Shown: positions 1 through 6,804 of the stretch, piece after piece | How positions within the stretch are numbered: position 1 is the stretch's first letter | Layout: each line of letters begins with the position of its first letter | Assembly (NCBI GenBank): GCA_964541485.1 | Contig: CAZIQL010000021.1 | Location: 1-39,305, forward strand | DNA length: 39,305 nucleotides | From: SIG299 sp964541485 | GTDB lineage: Bacteria > Bacillota > Clostridia > Lachnospirales > Lachnospiraceae | Direction: 5' to 3' | Notes under the pieces: generated by a model | Databases searched by the model: none | What the model was told of the DNA's origin: nothing | What the model saw: the letters and a program-made list of their open reading frames with translations, nothing else | Position numbers and translations under genes: made by a program

Positions 1-37
1 CGGTTACATAGAGCATAAAACTACCCCTGTGTGTGAT

Positions 38-412
38 TCAGAACAGTATTGCATTCACGAACGGACCGTGCAAAAGATAGATCAGAAGCGTATCCACTCC
101 TACCTTGGAAACCGAGAGACTCTTTCGCGGAAGCAGGCAAAGCAACGCGCCGCCAATCCCTGCTGCAATCAGAATACAAAACAGCCTTGCCACAGCGCCG
201 TATGCCACTCCAAGCAGCAGACCGGTCTTTTTGTGCTTTGCAAAGTCCGTTTCCTTCGGCAAAAAACAACCAAGCAGCACAAATGGTAGAAAATAAAGTG
301 TTCTTGAGAGAGAAAGAACCCTGCCGATGCCATCCGCATATCCGCACAGACAGGCAATAAGCACACTCAGAAGAAGTATTGCCAGCCTTTGCCACCTTCT
401 TTTGAGCCGTAT
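38..412 (-). pseudogene. acyltransferase-3-like membrane protein, 5'-truncated remnant
   Basis: One frame stays open from an in-frame TGA at 413-415 to the TGA at 38-40. It encodes a basic stretch (RLKRRWQR) followed by hydrophobic segments (AILLLSVLIACLCGY, LYFLPFVLLGCFLP, ARLFCILIAAGIGGALLCLL) and a tail GVDTLLIYLLHGPFVNAILF. This pattern resembles the C-terminal third of acyltransferase-3 membrane proteins (OafA/WecH type, usually about 340 residues). No ATG with a ribosome site is present; GTG at 364 is the first usual start. The 5' two thirds is missing because the terminator of the dCMP deaminase lies directly upstream. The family call comes from pattern memory, so a short independent membrane protein remains possible. 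Confidence 0.45.
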
Positions 413-428
413 TCAGCATACAAAAAAA

Positions 429-472
429 ATCTTAAGAACTCCTTGCAATAAAGCAAAAGATTTTCTTAAGAT
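429..472 (-). terminator. Rho-independent terminator after dCMP deaminase
   Basis: The arms ATCTTAAGAA (429-438) and TTCTTAAGAT (463-472) are perfect complements. On the minus strand they are followed by a run of eight T (422-429 on plus). The right arm is also part of a second palindrome, CTTAAGATTTCTTAAG (465-480). Confidence 0.7.
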
Positions 473-514
473 TTCTTAAGGTCTGTTTATTTTTTGACTT
501 TTACCATACATTTC

Positions 515-1003
515 TTAGTAACCGAACGTGCCGGATAAGGATTCGTCATCATCAATCCAATCCTGTACGTTAACCACTCTATAGTCATTTTCTGTATCAC
601 GCACTACAACCGTACTGATACCGGCGTTGATTACCATACGCTTACACATGGAACAACAGTTGGATTTTGTGATATATTCTCCGGTACTCACTTCACGACC
701 GGACAAATAAAGCGTACTGCCGATCATCTTTTCACGTTCTGCACTGATGATGGCATTGGCCTCTGCATGGACACTGCGACAGAGCTCATAGCGTTCACCA
801 CGTGGGATATTCATTTTCTGACGAATACAAAAACCTAAATCGCTACAGTTCATTCTGCCTCTCGGTGCACCGACATATCCGGTGGAAATTACTTCGTCAT
901 TTTTAACGATCACCGCGCCGTAACGGCGTCGCAGGCAGGTACCTCTTTTCGATACCACATCCGCCAAATCAAGGTAATAGTTTACTTTGTCCCGTCTCTC
1001 CAT
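515..1003 (-). CDS. deoxycytidylate (dCMP) deaminase family protein
   Basis: This 162-residue cytosolic enzyme of the zinc-dependent cytidine/deoxycytidylate deaminase fold probably converts dCMP to dUMP for thymidylate synthesis. The zinc site is visible: HAEANAI gives His79 (ligand) and Glu81 (proton shuttle), and CSMC gives Cys117 and Cys120. Length matches ComEB/dCMP deaminases (about 150-190 residues), and GAPRGRMNC near residue 46 occupies the position of the substrate-site loop of that group. The start has a good ribosome site (ACGGAGGG) 6 bases upstream. A TATAAT-like box lies near 1038, but its -35 is poor. The gene is monocistronic, bounded downstream by the 429-472 terminator. Confidence 0.85.
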   Translation of the reverse strand: MERRDKVNYYLDLADVVSKRGTCLRRRYGAVIVKNDEVISTGYVGAPRGRMNCSDLGFCIRQKMNIPRGERYELCRSVHAEANAIISAEREKMIGSTLYLSGREVSTGEYITKSNCCSMCKRMVINAGISTVVVRDTENDYRVVNVQDWIDDDESLSGTFGY

Positions 1004-1072
1004 GCTTCATCCCTCCGTAAAAGATTGCTTATTCTCATTATAAGGGTTCTCTGTATAAAAGAAAAGCCCTAA

Positions 1073-1534
1073 TTAAAGTACGAAATAATACACGATAAAT
1101 GCATTTGCGATACCCAGAGCCATGCCGACAGCCACCTGTATCGGTGTATGTCCGACAAACTCTTTTAATTTCACTTCCGGAAGTTCTGCTTTTCCAAGCA
1201 CCTCAAACGCTTCAATAATCTCATTCAAAATCACTGCCTGCTTGCCGGTCTCTTGACGTACGCCGGTCGCATCATGGCAGACAATAATGGCAAGAATTGC
1301 ACATACAGCAAACTCAAAACTCCCTGTCCCGTAGATGAGGGCAGTTATCGTTGCCATGGAGGTTACCGTTGCCGAATGTCCGCTTGGCATACCTCCATCA
1401 CCAAACAAGCGCTCTATACTCAGTTCTTTTGTGATAATTGCATTGATAATTACCTTTGCTACCTGTGCCACGCCCCAGGATGCAATTGCTGTAACTAAGA
1501 TTGGGTTTGTAACCAAATCAATAAGCCAGTCCAT
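1073..1534 (-). CDS. YuiD/DUF212-family membrane protein (acid phosphatase/vanadium haloperoxidase-related)
   Basis: This 153-residue membrane protein starts MDWLIDLVTNPIL. The PAP2-like motif GDGGMPSGHSATVTS lies near residues 45-60, and HDATGVRQETGKQA follows near residues 90-103. Both are hallmarks of the DUF212/YuiD family, whose substrate is not known. Hydrophobic segments lie near residues 8-30, 60-90 and 135-152. The frame is open further upstream, but AAGGAG at 1541-1546 with normal spacing selects the ATG at 1534. A perfect hairpin (TTTTGC/GCAAAA, 1549-1563) sits directly 5' of the ribosome site. The gene is divergent from the TrmH-type methylase, and its promoter (1655-1684) overlaps that gene's start codon. 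Confidence 0.8.
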   Translation of the reverse strand: MDWLIDLVTNPILVTAIASWGVAQVAKVIINAIITKELSIERLFGDGGMPSGHSATVTSMATITALIYGTGSFEFAVCAILAIIVCHDATGVRQETGKQAVILNEIIEAFEVLGKAELPEVKLKEFVGHTPIQVAVGMALGIANAFIVYYFVL

Positions 1535-1545
1535 ATTAAGTCTCC

Positions 1546-1563
1546 TTGTTTTGCGAAGCAAAA
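1546..1563 (-). promoter_or_regulatory. 5'-leader hairpin abutting the Shine-Dalgarno site, copy 1
   Basis: On the minus strand TTTTGC-TTC-GCAAAA is followed by CAAGGAG and, 7 bases later, the ATG. Copies 2 (6737-6751) and 3 (23527-23541) have TTTTCC/GGAAAA in the same position, so one base pair changed on both sides while pairing was kept. Confidence 0.6.
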
Positions 1564-1610
1564 TGACCACCCACACCCGAGCAGAGACTTTGTCTTCCTC
1601 TAAATGTTGT

Positions 1611-1639
1611 TTGACAGGTTCCTCGCAAGCCCCTATAAT
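1611..1639 (+). promoter_or_regulatory. sigma-A promoter of the TrmH-family methylase gene
   Basis: TTGACA (1611-1616), a 17-base spacer and TATAAT (1634-1639) give a full consensus match. Transcription would start near 1646 and the ribosome site AAGGAG lies at 1665-1670. Confidence 0.85.
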
Positions 1640-1654
1640 CAACATAGTATATCC

Positions 1655-1684
1655 ATTATAATGTAAGGAGATTCTCCATGTCAA
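1655..1684 (-). promoter_or_regulatory. sigma-A promoter of the YuiD-like gene
   Basis: On the minus strand TTGACA (1679-1684), an 18-base spacer and TATAAT (1655-1660) match consensus. The -35 box overlaps the ATG of the divergent methylase gene, so the two promoters are interleaved. The leader would be about 115 bases and would carry the 1549-1563 hairpin. Confidence 0.75.
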
Positions 1685-2514
1685 ATATAATTGAAATAAC
1701 AGATTTTACTATGCCTGAATTAGATATCTATGCGCGTTTTTCCGAGGCACAGCTGGCACATATTTACGAACCGGATTTTGGACTTTTCATCACAGAGAGT
1801 CCAAAGGTTGTGAAACGTGCTCTTGCCGCCGGATATGAGCCTGTTTCCATGCTGGTTGAGAAAAAACATATCAAAGGAGAAGCTAAAGATTTAATTCTCC
1901 GCATCGGTGATATTCCTATTTATACCTCAGAATTTGATGTTTTGACAAAATTAACCGGATTTCAGCTGACACGTGGTGTACTGTGTGCTATGAGGCGAAG
2001 GAACCTTCCGACTGTCTCAGACATTTGTTCCGGTGCAAGTCGCATTGCCATTTTGGAAAATGTCATGAATCCGACCAACGTAGGGGCTATTTTCCGTTCG
2101 GCAGCCGCCTTAAATATGGATGCTGTGTTACTGACTCCTGCTTCAAGCGACCCACTATACCGCCGCGCAAGCCGTGTCAGTATGGGCACCGTCTTCCAGA
2201 TTCCATGGACATATCTTGGCGGCAAAGATGATAAACCTTCTGCATGGCCAGCTCCCGGTATTCAGCTTTTAAAAGAGCTTGGCTTTAAAACAGTTGCCAT
2301 GGCGTTATGTGACGACTCTGTTTCTATCGATGACCCGGCACTTTTATCCGAAGAAAAGCTTGCGATTATTCTCGGAACGGAAGGCGATGGGCTAGCTGCC
2401 TGTACGATTTCCGATTGCGACTATACCGTCAAAATCCCGATGGCACATGAGGTGGATTCATTAAATGTGGCTGCCGCCAGCGCCGTGGCATTCTGGGAGT
2501 TGGGAAGAAAGTAA
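1678..2514 (+). CDS. TrmH/SpoU-family RNA 2'-O-methyltransferase
   Basis: This 278-residue SPOUT-class methylase transfers a methyl group from S-adenosylmethionine to a ribose 2'-OH of rRNA or tRNA. All three SpoU motifs are visible: NPTNVGAIFRSAAAL (near residue 131; Asn and Arg catalytic), ILGTEGDGL (near 231) and IPMAHEVDSLNVAAASAVAFWE (250 to the C terminus), which form the knotted cofactor site. The N-terminal ~110 residues resemble the substrate-binding domain of TrmH-type enzymes. The specific RNA target cannot be told from sequence. The start is supported by AAGGAG 7 bases upstream and a consensus promoter. A bidirectional terminator follows, facing a convergent oxidoreductase gene. 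Confidence 0.88.
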   Translation: MSNIIEITDFTMPELDIYARFSEAQLAHIYEPDFGLFITESPKVVKRALAAGYEPVSMLVEKKHIKGEAKDLILRIGDIPIYTSEFDVLTKLTGFQLTRGVLCAMRRRNLPTVSDICSGASRIAILENVMNPTNVGAIFRSAAALNMDAVLLTPASSDPLYRRASRVSMGTVFQIPWTYLGGKDDKPSAWPAPGIQLLKELGFKTVAMALCDDSVSIDDPALLSEEKLAIILGTEGDGLAACTISDCDYTVKIPMAHEVDSLNVAAASAVAFWELGRK

Positions 2515-2531
2515 AAATTGTTGTATCCAAA

Positions 2532-2566
2532 AAGACCTTCGAAAGATTTTCATGTTCGAAGGTCTT
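2532..2566. terminator. bidirectional terminator between convergent genes
   Basis: AAGACCTTCGAA (2532-2543) pairs perfectly with TTCGAAGGTCTT (2555-2566) around an 11-base loop. T-rich sequence follows on the plus strand and A-rich sequence precedes it. Confidence 0.75.
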
Positions 2567-2573
2567 ATCTGTT

Positions 2574-3194
2574 TTATCTGCGAATGAAATTTGTCCACGC
2601 ATGCTTTTCCTGCTCTGGCAAACCGTACTTTTCTTTGCCAAGTGCAATACTCTTCATTAAGAAGGACATGTTTCTTGCAAGAGTACGTACCGTCTGCATT
2701 CCTTCTGCATCCTGCTCAGCCTCGCCAGGAACCGATCCATGTACACTGTTCCAATACTGGCTGGATGCCACCGGCATACCACTGATGGTAAAAAACTTAT
2801 TAAGTTCATCAAACGCCGCAGAGCAGCCGCCTCGTCTTGCAACTACCACACTTGCTCCAACCTTCATGCGCTTATCAAACCGGCTGCTGTAAAACAGGCG
2901 GTCAAGAAACGCTACTAATGTGGCATTGGCAGATGCGTAATACACCGGACTTGCTACCACCATACCGTCACATTCTTCAAACTTTTTTGCATATTCATTT
3001 ACCAAATCGTCAAACACACACTGACCAAGCTTATAGCAGGCATTACACCCCATACAGCCGCGAATCTGCTGACTGCCAATCTGAACAACCTCTGCTTCTA
3101 CATTTTCTTCTTCAAATACCTTTACCATTTCTGCAATTGCACTTGCGGTATTTCCGTTTGTATGCGGACTTCCGTTAAAAATTAAGACTTTCAT
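2574..3194 (-). CDS. flavodoxin-fold NAD(P)H-dependent oxidoreductase (iron-sulfur flavoprotein-like)
   Basis: This 206-residue cytosolic flavoprotein begins MKVLIFNGSPHTNGNTA, the FMN phosphate-binding loop of the NADPH-dependent FMN reductase/flavodoxin superfamily. DGMVVASPVYYASANATL near residues 95-112 is the second flavin loop. Cysteines in GCMGCNACYKLGQC (47-59) fit the compact cysteine motif of the iron-sulfur flavoprotein subgroup, though cluster binding cannot be shown here. The electron acceptor is unknown. The gene stands alone with a GAGGAG ribosome site. An extended -10 (TGCTATAAT, minus strand) lies upstream near 3283, but no good -35 was found. Confidence 0.8.
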   Translation of the reverse strand: MKVLIFNGSPHTNGNTASAIAEMVKVFEEENVEAEVVQIGSQQIRGCMGCNACYKLGQCVFDDLVNEYAKKFEECDGMVVASPVYYASANATLVAFLDRLFYSSRFDKRMKVGASVVVARRGGCSAAFDELNKFFTISGMPVASSQYWNSVHGSVPGEAEQDAEGMQTVRTLARNMSFLMKSIALGKEKYGLPEQEKHAWTNFIRR

Positions 3195-3307
3195 GTTTCA
3201 ATTCTCCTCACTTATTATCTGTATTCACAAGGGGTGCTATTATAAATTCCTCATGTAATTCCTTCTACCCTTTACAATCATTATAGCACTTGATTCAAAA
3301 AAAGAAA

Positions 3308-3334
3308 GCTCTAAAATCACTAGGATCTTAGAGC
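3308..3334. terminator. terminator downstream of the XRE operon
   Basis: GCTCTAA (3308-3314) pairs with TTAGAGC (3328-3334). There is an A-run on the left and a T-run on the right, so it can act in both directions. It separates the 81-residue gene from the oxidoreductase gene. Confidence 0.6.
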
Positions 3335-3344
3335 CTGTCTTTTT

Positions 3345-3590
3345 TTATACTATGATTGTGAAATGTACTCCGTCAGCACTTTTCATTTCAAGCAGTCGCA
3401 ATCCCTTATAGTCTTTCTTAAACCTACGAAGACCTACCAGTAAGCATGCTGCCTGTTCTTGTGTGATGTCAACACCATACCTTTGCAAAAACTTTGGTGC
3501 CTTCCTTAACACTATCTTATTCAATATCAGACCATAGGGAATACGTAGCGTCATTCCATGGCCCTCGCCATCCTTCATTATAAGTTTCAT
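3345..3590 (-). CDS. small conserved-looking hypothetical protein, partner of the XRE regulator
   Basis: This 81-residue protein starts MKLIMKDGEGHGMTLRIPYG. I do not recognise it as a named family. The central part (KAPKFLQRYGVDITQEQAACLLVGLRRFKKDYKG) is basic and helical, and the end (LLEMKSADGVHFTIIV) looks like a beta strand. Its end resembles that of its upstream neighbour (LMEMESAAGDTIRIFVE), and MTLRIPYGLIL resembles the neighbour's MRVNLPLALVQL, so the protein looks like a free-standing copy of the neighbour's C-terminal domain. It lies 3 bases after the regulator gene and is surely co-transcribed and probably coupled. A role as dimer partner or modulator is inference. Confidence 0.65.
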   Translation of the reverse strand: MKLIMKDGEGHGMTLRIPYGLILNKIVLRKAPKFLQRYGVDITQEQAACLLVGLRRFKKDYKGLRLLEMKSADGVHFTIIV

Positions 3591-3593
3591 AAT

Positions 3594-4094
3594 TTACTCC
3601 ACAAAAATACGAATCGTATCCCCAGCCGCAGATTCCATTTCCATCAGATTACCGATTACACCCTGACGTACCAAATCCATCACCTGATTTAAATCAATGT
3701 TTCTAAGGTTCAGCGACTCATATCCTGATATTTCTGGAATCGACATCCCTGCATCTACTGCCAACTGCACCAACGCCAGTGGCAAATTGACACGCATTTT
3801 ATCTCCTTGCGCTGAATCCATTACCACTCGCAGCATCATATCCTTGATATCCTTCCGTTCCGCTTCCGGTACCATCTTAACCGCGGGTTCCGACTTCCCG
3901 GAAAGAAGTTCATCCACTGTCACTCCTAAAATTTTTGCCAGCTCCGGCAATAACGTAATATCCGGGCAAGTCTGGTCGTTTTCCCATTTGCTAACTGCCT
4001 GCGGGCTGACTCCCAGCTTCTCCGCTAATTCATCCTGCTTAAATTCTTTGTCTTTTCTGAGATATGCAATTCTTTTTCCTAATGTCATTTCCAT
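3594..4094 (-). CDS. XRE-family transcriptional regulator with C-terminal SHOCT/YvlB-like domain
   Basis: This 166-residue protein has an N-terminal Cro/C1-type helix-turn-helix (LGKRIAYLRKDKEFKQDELAEKLGVSP then QAVSKWEND, first ~60 residues), followed by a linker. The C-terminal domain (MRVNLPLALVQLAVDAGMSI ... DLNQVMDLVRQGVIGNLMEM) is like the small helical domain found in YvlB/DUF2089-type proteins. The frame opens at 4121, but AAAAGGAG sits 9 bases before the ATG at 4094, which I take as the start. The upstream region carries GGTTGA/TCAACC sites that could be its own operators. Target genes cannot be read from the sequence. Confidence 0.78.
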   Translation of the reverse strand: MEMTLGKRIAYLRKDKEFKQDELAEKLGVSPQAVSKWENDQTCPDITLLPELAKILGVTVDELLSGKSEPAVKMVPEAERKDIKDMMLRVVMDSAQGDKMRVNLPLALVQLAVDAGMSIPEISGYESLNLRNIDLNQVMDLVRQGVIGNLMEMESAAGDTIRIFVE

Positions 4095-4457
4095 CTTTGT
4101 TTTCTCCTTTTCCGATTTCATTTTGTCGTCTCGTGCACTGACGTTGTATTCAATATAACAATTTCAGGTTGCCAAATGAATGGACTATTGGTTGATTTCT
4201 ACCATTTTTTCTCAACCAAACGGAGTTTATTCGCTCAACCGCCGGTTGTTTTTCATTTTTTAGCATGATTTTGTTGCTTTCACGCTAGCTAAGCGCTTTC
4301 CGCAATTTCTTTTCCGATGTTTGCCACACGGCAGCTGTGCTGAAGCCAATATTCTCCTGCAGCCGGGTGCTCTTTAAAATAAGCACAAGATTCAAACTTC
4401 TCTTATTATACCGTTTCCGGGCAAAAAAAGAAAGCCCAGATCCTGCAAGGCAGAACT

Positions 4458-4547
4458 TTGTATGTATACGGAGAAAATTACAAATATCAATACAAGGTTT
4501 CATGAAATCTTGTATTAATAAAATAGTTTTATTTTCTATACATACAA
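4458..4547. repeat. nested AT-rich inverted repeat
   Basis: The outer arms TTTGTATGTATA...AGAAAAT and ATTTTCTATACATACAAA flank an inner palindrome AATACAAG-GTTTCATGAAAT-CTTGTATT (4489-4516). Together they could form a long hairpin or cruciform. No open reading frame uses it. Confidence 0.55.
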
Positions 4548-4663
4548 ACGCTAGCAAAAACGACATGACACAGGAAAAAATCAAAGAATTTTGTATGATT
4601 TTTAAGAAAAATATTACTATACATCCAATTACAACATGCCTTTAGCGTCCAAAAACAACTTTC

Positions 4664-4707
4664 GGCAGGTAATAGGAAGCTAAATCACTCACTCTCTATT
4701 GCCTGCC
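4664..4707 (-). terminator. stem-loop after the ZIP transporter gene
   Basis: GGCAGGTAATAG (4664-4675) pairs with CTATTGCCTGCC (4696-4707), with one T/G wobble. On the minus strand the stem is followed by AAAGTTGTTTTTGG, a weak T-run, so it is a likely but imperfect terminator. Confidence 0.5.
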
Positions 4708-4734
4708 AAAATATAATGTTCTAAATTCTTAAAA

Positions 4735-5556
4735 CTACATAAACAATAACAAACTCACTGCCATAACTCCCATTCCTGCCACCAGGCCATACACAGACAA
4801 GTGATGCTCTCCGTATTCCCGGGCTGCCGGAAGCAGTTCATCCACAGAAATAAACACCATGATACCTGCGACCGCCGCAAAAATAACTCCATAAATCACA
4901 TCATTCATAATCGGCAATAAAAGCAGCCAGCCGATGATAGCCCCTACCGGTTCTGCAAGACCCGAAGCAAAAGAATACAAAAACGCCTTTTTTCTGGAAC
5001 CCGTTGCCTGATAAATCGGCACCGAAACTGCAATTCCCTCTGGAACGTTATGAATCGCAATCGCAACTACAATCGGAATGGCAATGCTTGGGTCCTGCAG
5101 TGCAGATACAAATGTCGCCAGACCTTCCGGAAAATTGTGAATAGCAATCGCAAGAGCGGTAAACGCTCCCATACGCATCAGATGCTTTGAATCTGGGTCT
5201 CCGATTTTTGCTGCGGAGCTTTCTGCCAAAACCCCTTTTGTCTCATGCGGATTTTCTTCTTCGGGAATTACCCTGTCAATAAAAGCAATCAAGAAGATGC
5301 CTCCAAAGAACGCGAGCACCGTTGCCCAGGCTCCCCATTTATCTCCAAGCTCGCCTACCAGCGAAGTCTGTGCCTTCTGAAATATTTCAATCAACGAGAC
5401 ATAAATCATAACTCCCGCTGAAAAACCCAAACTAATCGACAGAAATTTTCTGTTCGTTTTCTTCGCAAAAAAAGCAATCAAGCTACCGATACCGGTACTT
5501 AATCCCGCAAACAATGTAAGCAAAAAAGCAAGCATAATATCCATCATTTCTCTCAA
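4735..5556 (-). CDS. zupT: ZIP-family divalent metal transporter (ZupT-like)
   Basis: This integral membrane protein of about 270 residues probably imports zinc and perhaps iron or manganese. About eight hydrophobic segments are visible. The two metal-site motifs of GufA/ZupT-type ZIPs are present: AIHNFPEGLATF in helix IV and AIHNVPEGIAVSVP in helix V. Between helices III and IV is a charged cytosolic loop (VIPEEENPHETKGV ... DSKHLMRMG). Start choice is open: TTG at 5556 has GAGGG at good spacing, while ATG at 5547 or 5544 follows within four codons. The gene has its own consensus promoter (5625-5653) with a 7-4-7 palindrome at the expected start site, suggesting metal-dependent repression. 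Confidence 0.85.
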   Translation of the reverse strand: MREMMDIMLAFLLTLFAGLSTGIGSLIAFFAKKTNRKFLSISLGFSAGVMIYVSLIEIFQKAQTSLVGELGDKWGAWATVLAFFGGIFLIAFIDRVIPEEENPHETKGVLAESSAAKIGDPDSKHLMRMGAFTALAIAIHNFPEGLATFVSALQDPSIAIPIVVAIAIHNVPEGIAVSVPIYQATGSRKKAFLYSFASGLAEPVGAIIGWLLLLPIMNDVIYGVIFAAVAGIMVFISVDELLPAAREYGEHHLSVYGLVAGMGVMAVSLLLFM

Positions 5557-5590
5557 ATCTTCCCTCTATTATATTCTAACAACAAAAAAA

Positions 5591-5636
5591 GGTGCATATA
5601 CGCAGTTAGTCTTAACTAACTCATAGTATAGCACCC
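5591..5636 (-). terminator. terminator of the upstream GNAT gene, overlapping the ZIP promoter
   Basis: On the minus strand GGTGC-TATAC...GTATATGCACC encloses the palindrome AGTTAGTTAAGACTAACT and is followed by seven T (5584-5590). It would terminate transcripts coming from the GNAT gene at 5716. The 5' arm contains the -10 box of the ZIP promoter. Confidence 0.55.
5604..5621. promoter_or_regulatory. operator-like palindrome at the ZIP gene start site
   Basis: AGTTAGT-CTTA-ACTAACT is a perfect 7-4-7 inverted repeat placed 3 bases downstream of the -10 box. Half-sites of this kind (TTAG...CTAA) are reminiscent of DtxR/MntR-family metal repressor boxes. The regulator is inferred, not shown. 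Confidence 0.5.
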
Positions 5637-5653
5637 TTATCTTTCTTATTCAA
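5625..5653 (-). promoter_or_regulatory. sigma-A promoter of the ZIP transporter gene
   Basis: On the minus strand TTGAAT (5648-5653), a 17-base spacer and TATACT (5625-5630), the latter preceded by TGC (extended -10). Confidence 0.8.
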
Positions 5654-5715
5654 GAACGCTAATCCGTTCTTTTTTCTCATTTACCTCTCGGTTTTCCGTC
5701 TTTGCACTCTCTGTT

Positions 5716-6165
5716 TTAAAGCTTCTTCCTGTATACTCTGGAAACTCCTCCACTCAGATTCGGCAGATGTGTATAACATTCATAGCCATACTTTTCATAA
5801 ACTTCTGTATGCCCGGTGGAAATATAGGTATACTCTTTTCCTTCCTGCCTTGCCAGTTCCTCTGCATGAGCAATCAATTTTCCCACATGACGATGCCCAC
5901 GGAACTCCGGATAAGTATAGACAAATCCAATCCACGGTGTCAGCTCTGTCGGCTTGATGTCATCCATTGGAGCAAAAGTACAATAGGATACCAGCGTATC
6001 TCCTTCTGTCAGAAGTAAAATCCGAGCTCCTTCACCCGCAAAGTCAAAAAAGGTGTTGTCCCGGAGCATCCCTGCAAGCAGTTCTCCTGCACTCCAATCA
6101 CTCCTTCTAATCTGTTCCAGCCAATGCGTCTGATTCTGTTCACTGAAATATTCTTTGATTTCCAT
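5716..6165 (-). CDS. GNAT-family N-acetyltransferase
   Basis: This 149-residue acetyl-CoA-dependent acetyltransferase has motif A at VYTYPEFRGHRHVGKLIAHA (near residues 82-101), where the RGxxxG loop holds the cofactor pyrophosphate. ILLLTEGDTLVSYCTF (about 50-65) forms the preceding beta strands and YEKYGYECY near the end is the usual motif B region. The substrate is unknown. It lies 8 bases downstream of the PAP2 gene, which implies one operon. Its transcription probably ends at the 5591-5636 hairpin. Confidence 0.82.
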   Translation of the reverse strand: MEIKEYFSEQNQTHWLEQIRRSDWSAGELLAGMLRDNTFFDFAGEGARILLLTEGDTLVSYCTFAPMDDIKPTELTPWIGFVYTYPEFRGHRHVGKLIAHAEELARQEGKEYTYISTGHTEVYEKYGYECYTHLPNLSGGVSRVYRKKL

Positions 6166-6173
6166 ATAAACTC

Positions 6174-6722
6174 CTACTGATTTTTACTTGTACTTCTTTT
6201 TGCCTGAATCATCGGGACAATTTTCTTCATACCATAGTACACCAGCACCGCAATCCCGATACCAAATACGATACCGCCCAAAATATCCGTTGGGAAATGT
6301 ACAAACAGATACATTCTACTGAATGCAATCAATGCGGCAAGGGCAATCGCCGCAATTCCTTCCTTCTTATGATTCAAAAAGATAGTCACGCTTGCCGCAA
6401 AACCCGCAAAGGTATGACCGGATGGGAAAGAATAACTGGACGGAACCTTTAAAAGCATTTCCACACTCGGATCAATCCAGCATGGGCGGTCTCTCATGAC
6501 AATTTCTTTTATTACCAAATTCCCTGTTATCTCCATCAGAATCAATGCGATACCCATACTGATACCACATTTTCTGTATTTCTTAAAAAACAACATCAGA
6601 ATTGCAATTGCAATCCAAAGAATTCCCTCATTCCCAAGTGCGGTAATAAACAACATAATCTTGTCCAATACCGGATTATGTAACTCCTGTAACAAATACA
6701 AAAAAGAAAATTCCCAATCCAT
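6174..6722 (-). CDS. PAP2-family membrane phosphatase
   Basis: This 182-residue membrane protein of the type-2 phosphatidic acid phosphatase superfamily probably dephosphorylates a lipid phosphate such as undecaprenyl pyrophosphate or phosphatidic acid at the outer membrane face. The tripartite active site is complete: KEIVMRDRP (72-80), YSFPSGHT (97-104) and SRMYLFVHFPTD (135-146), with His103 and His142 as catalytic histidines. About five to six membrane spans are visible. A strong ribosome site (AAGGAGG) lies 7 bases upstream, directly behind copy 2 of the leader hairpin. Substrate cannot be fixed; BcrC-like undecaprenyl pyrophosphatase is one option. Confidence 0.85.
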   Translation of the reverse strand: MDWEFSFLYLLQELHNPVLDKIMLFITALGNEGILWIAIAILMLFFKKYRKCGISMGIALILMEITGNLVIKEIVMRDRPCWIDPSVEMLLKVPSSYSFPSGHTFAGFAASVTIFLNHKKEGIAAIALAALIAFSRMYLFVHFPTDILGGIVFGIGIAVLVYYGMKKIVPMIQAKRSTSKNQ

Positions 6723-6732
6723 AATAAACCTC

Positions 6733-6773
6733 CTTGTTTTCCGAAGGAAAATGCGAGCAGCGGATTTTCCTCC
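6733..6773 (-). promoter_or_regulatory. 5'-leader hairpin abutting the Shine-Dalgarno site, copy 2
   Basis: On the minus strand TTTTCC-TTC-GGAAAA (6737-6751) is followed by CAAGGAGG. An upstream GGAAAATCC (6764-6772 region) could instead pair with the ATTTTCC arm, giving two mutually exclusive hairpins, as in copy 3 near 23527-23577. Confidence 0.6.
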
Positions 6774-6804
6774 TCGCTATGTACGCATCCTCATTCTATT
6801 AGTA

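Larger units (their letters stand above)
4164..4734. other. 570-base gene-free region with several palindromes
   Basis: No convincing gene was found. An open frame at 4285-4584 (minus) lacks a ribosome site and any recognisable motif. The region holds four GGTTGA/TCAACC-type sites (4190-4195, 4212-4217, 4235-4240, 4243-4247) next to the XRE gene, a nested AT-rich inverted repeat (4458-4547), and the terminator of the ZIP gene (4664-4707). Confidence 0.6.

Noticed and set aside
21..419. 132-residue open frame starting at an ATG on the minus strand
   Set aside because: Its sequence is in the wrong frame relative to the membrane-protein remnant and has no family-like pattern.
4285..4584. 99-residue open frame on the minus strand
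   Set aside because: No ribosome site, no recognisable motif, overlaps the nested palindromes; most likely chance.
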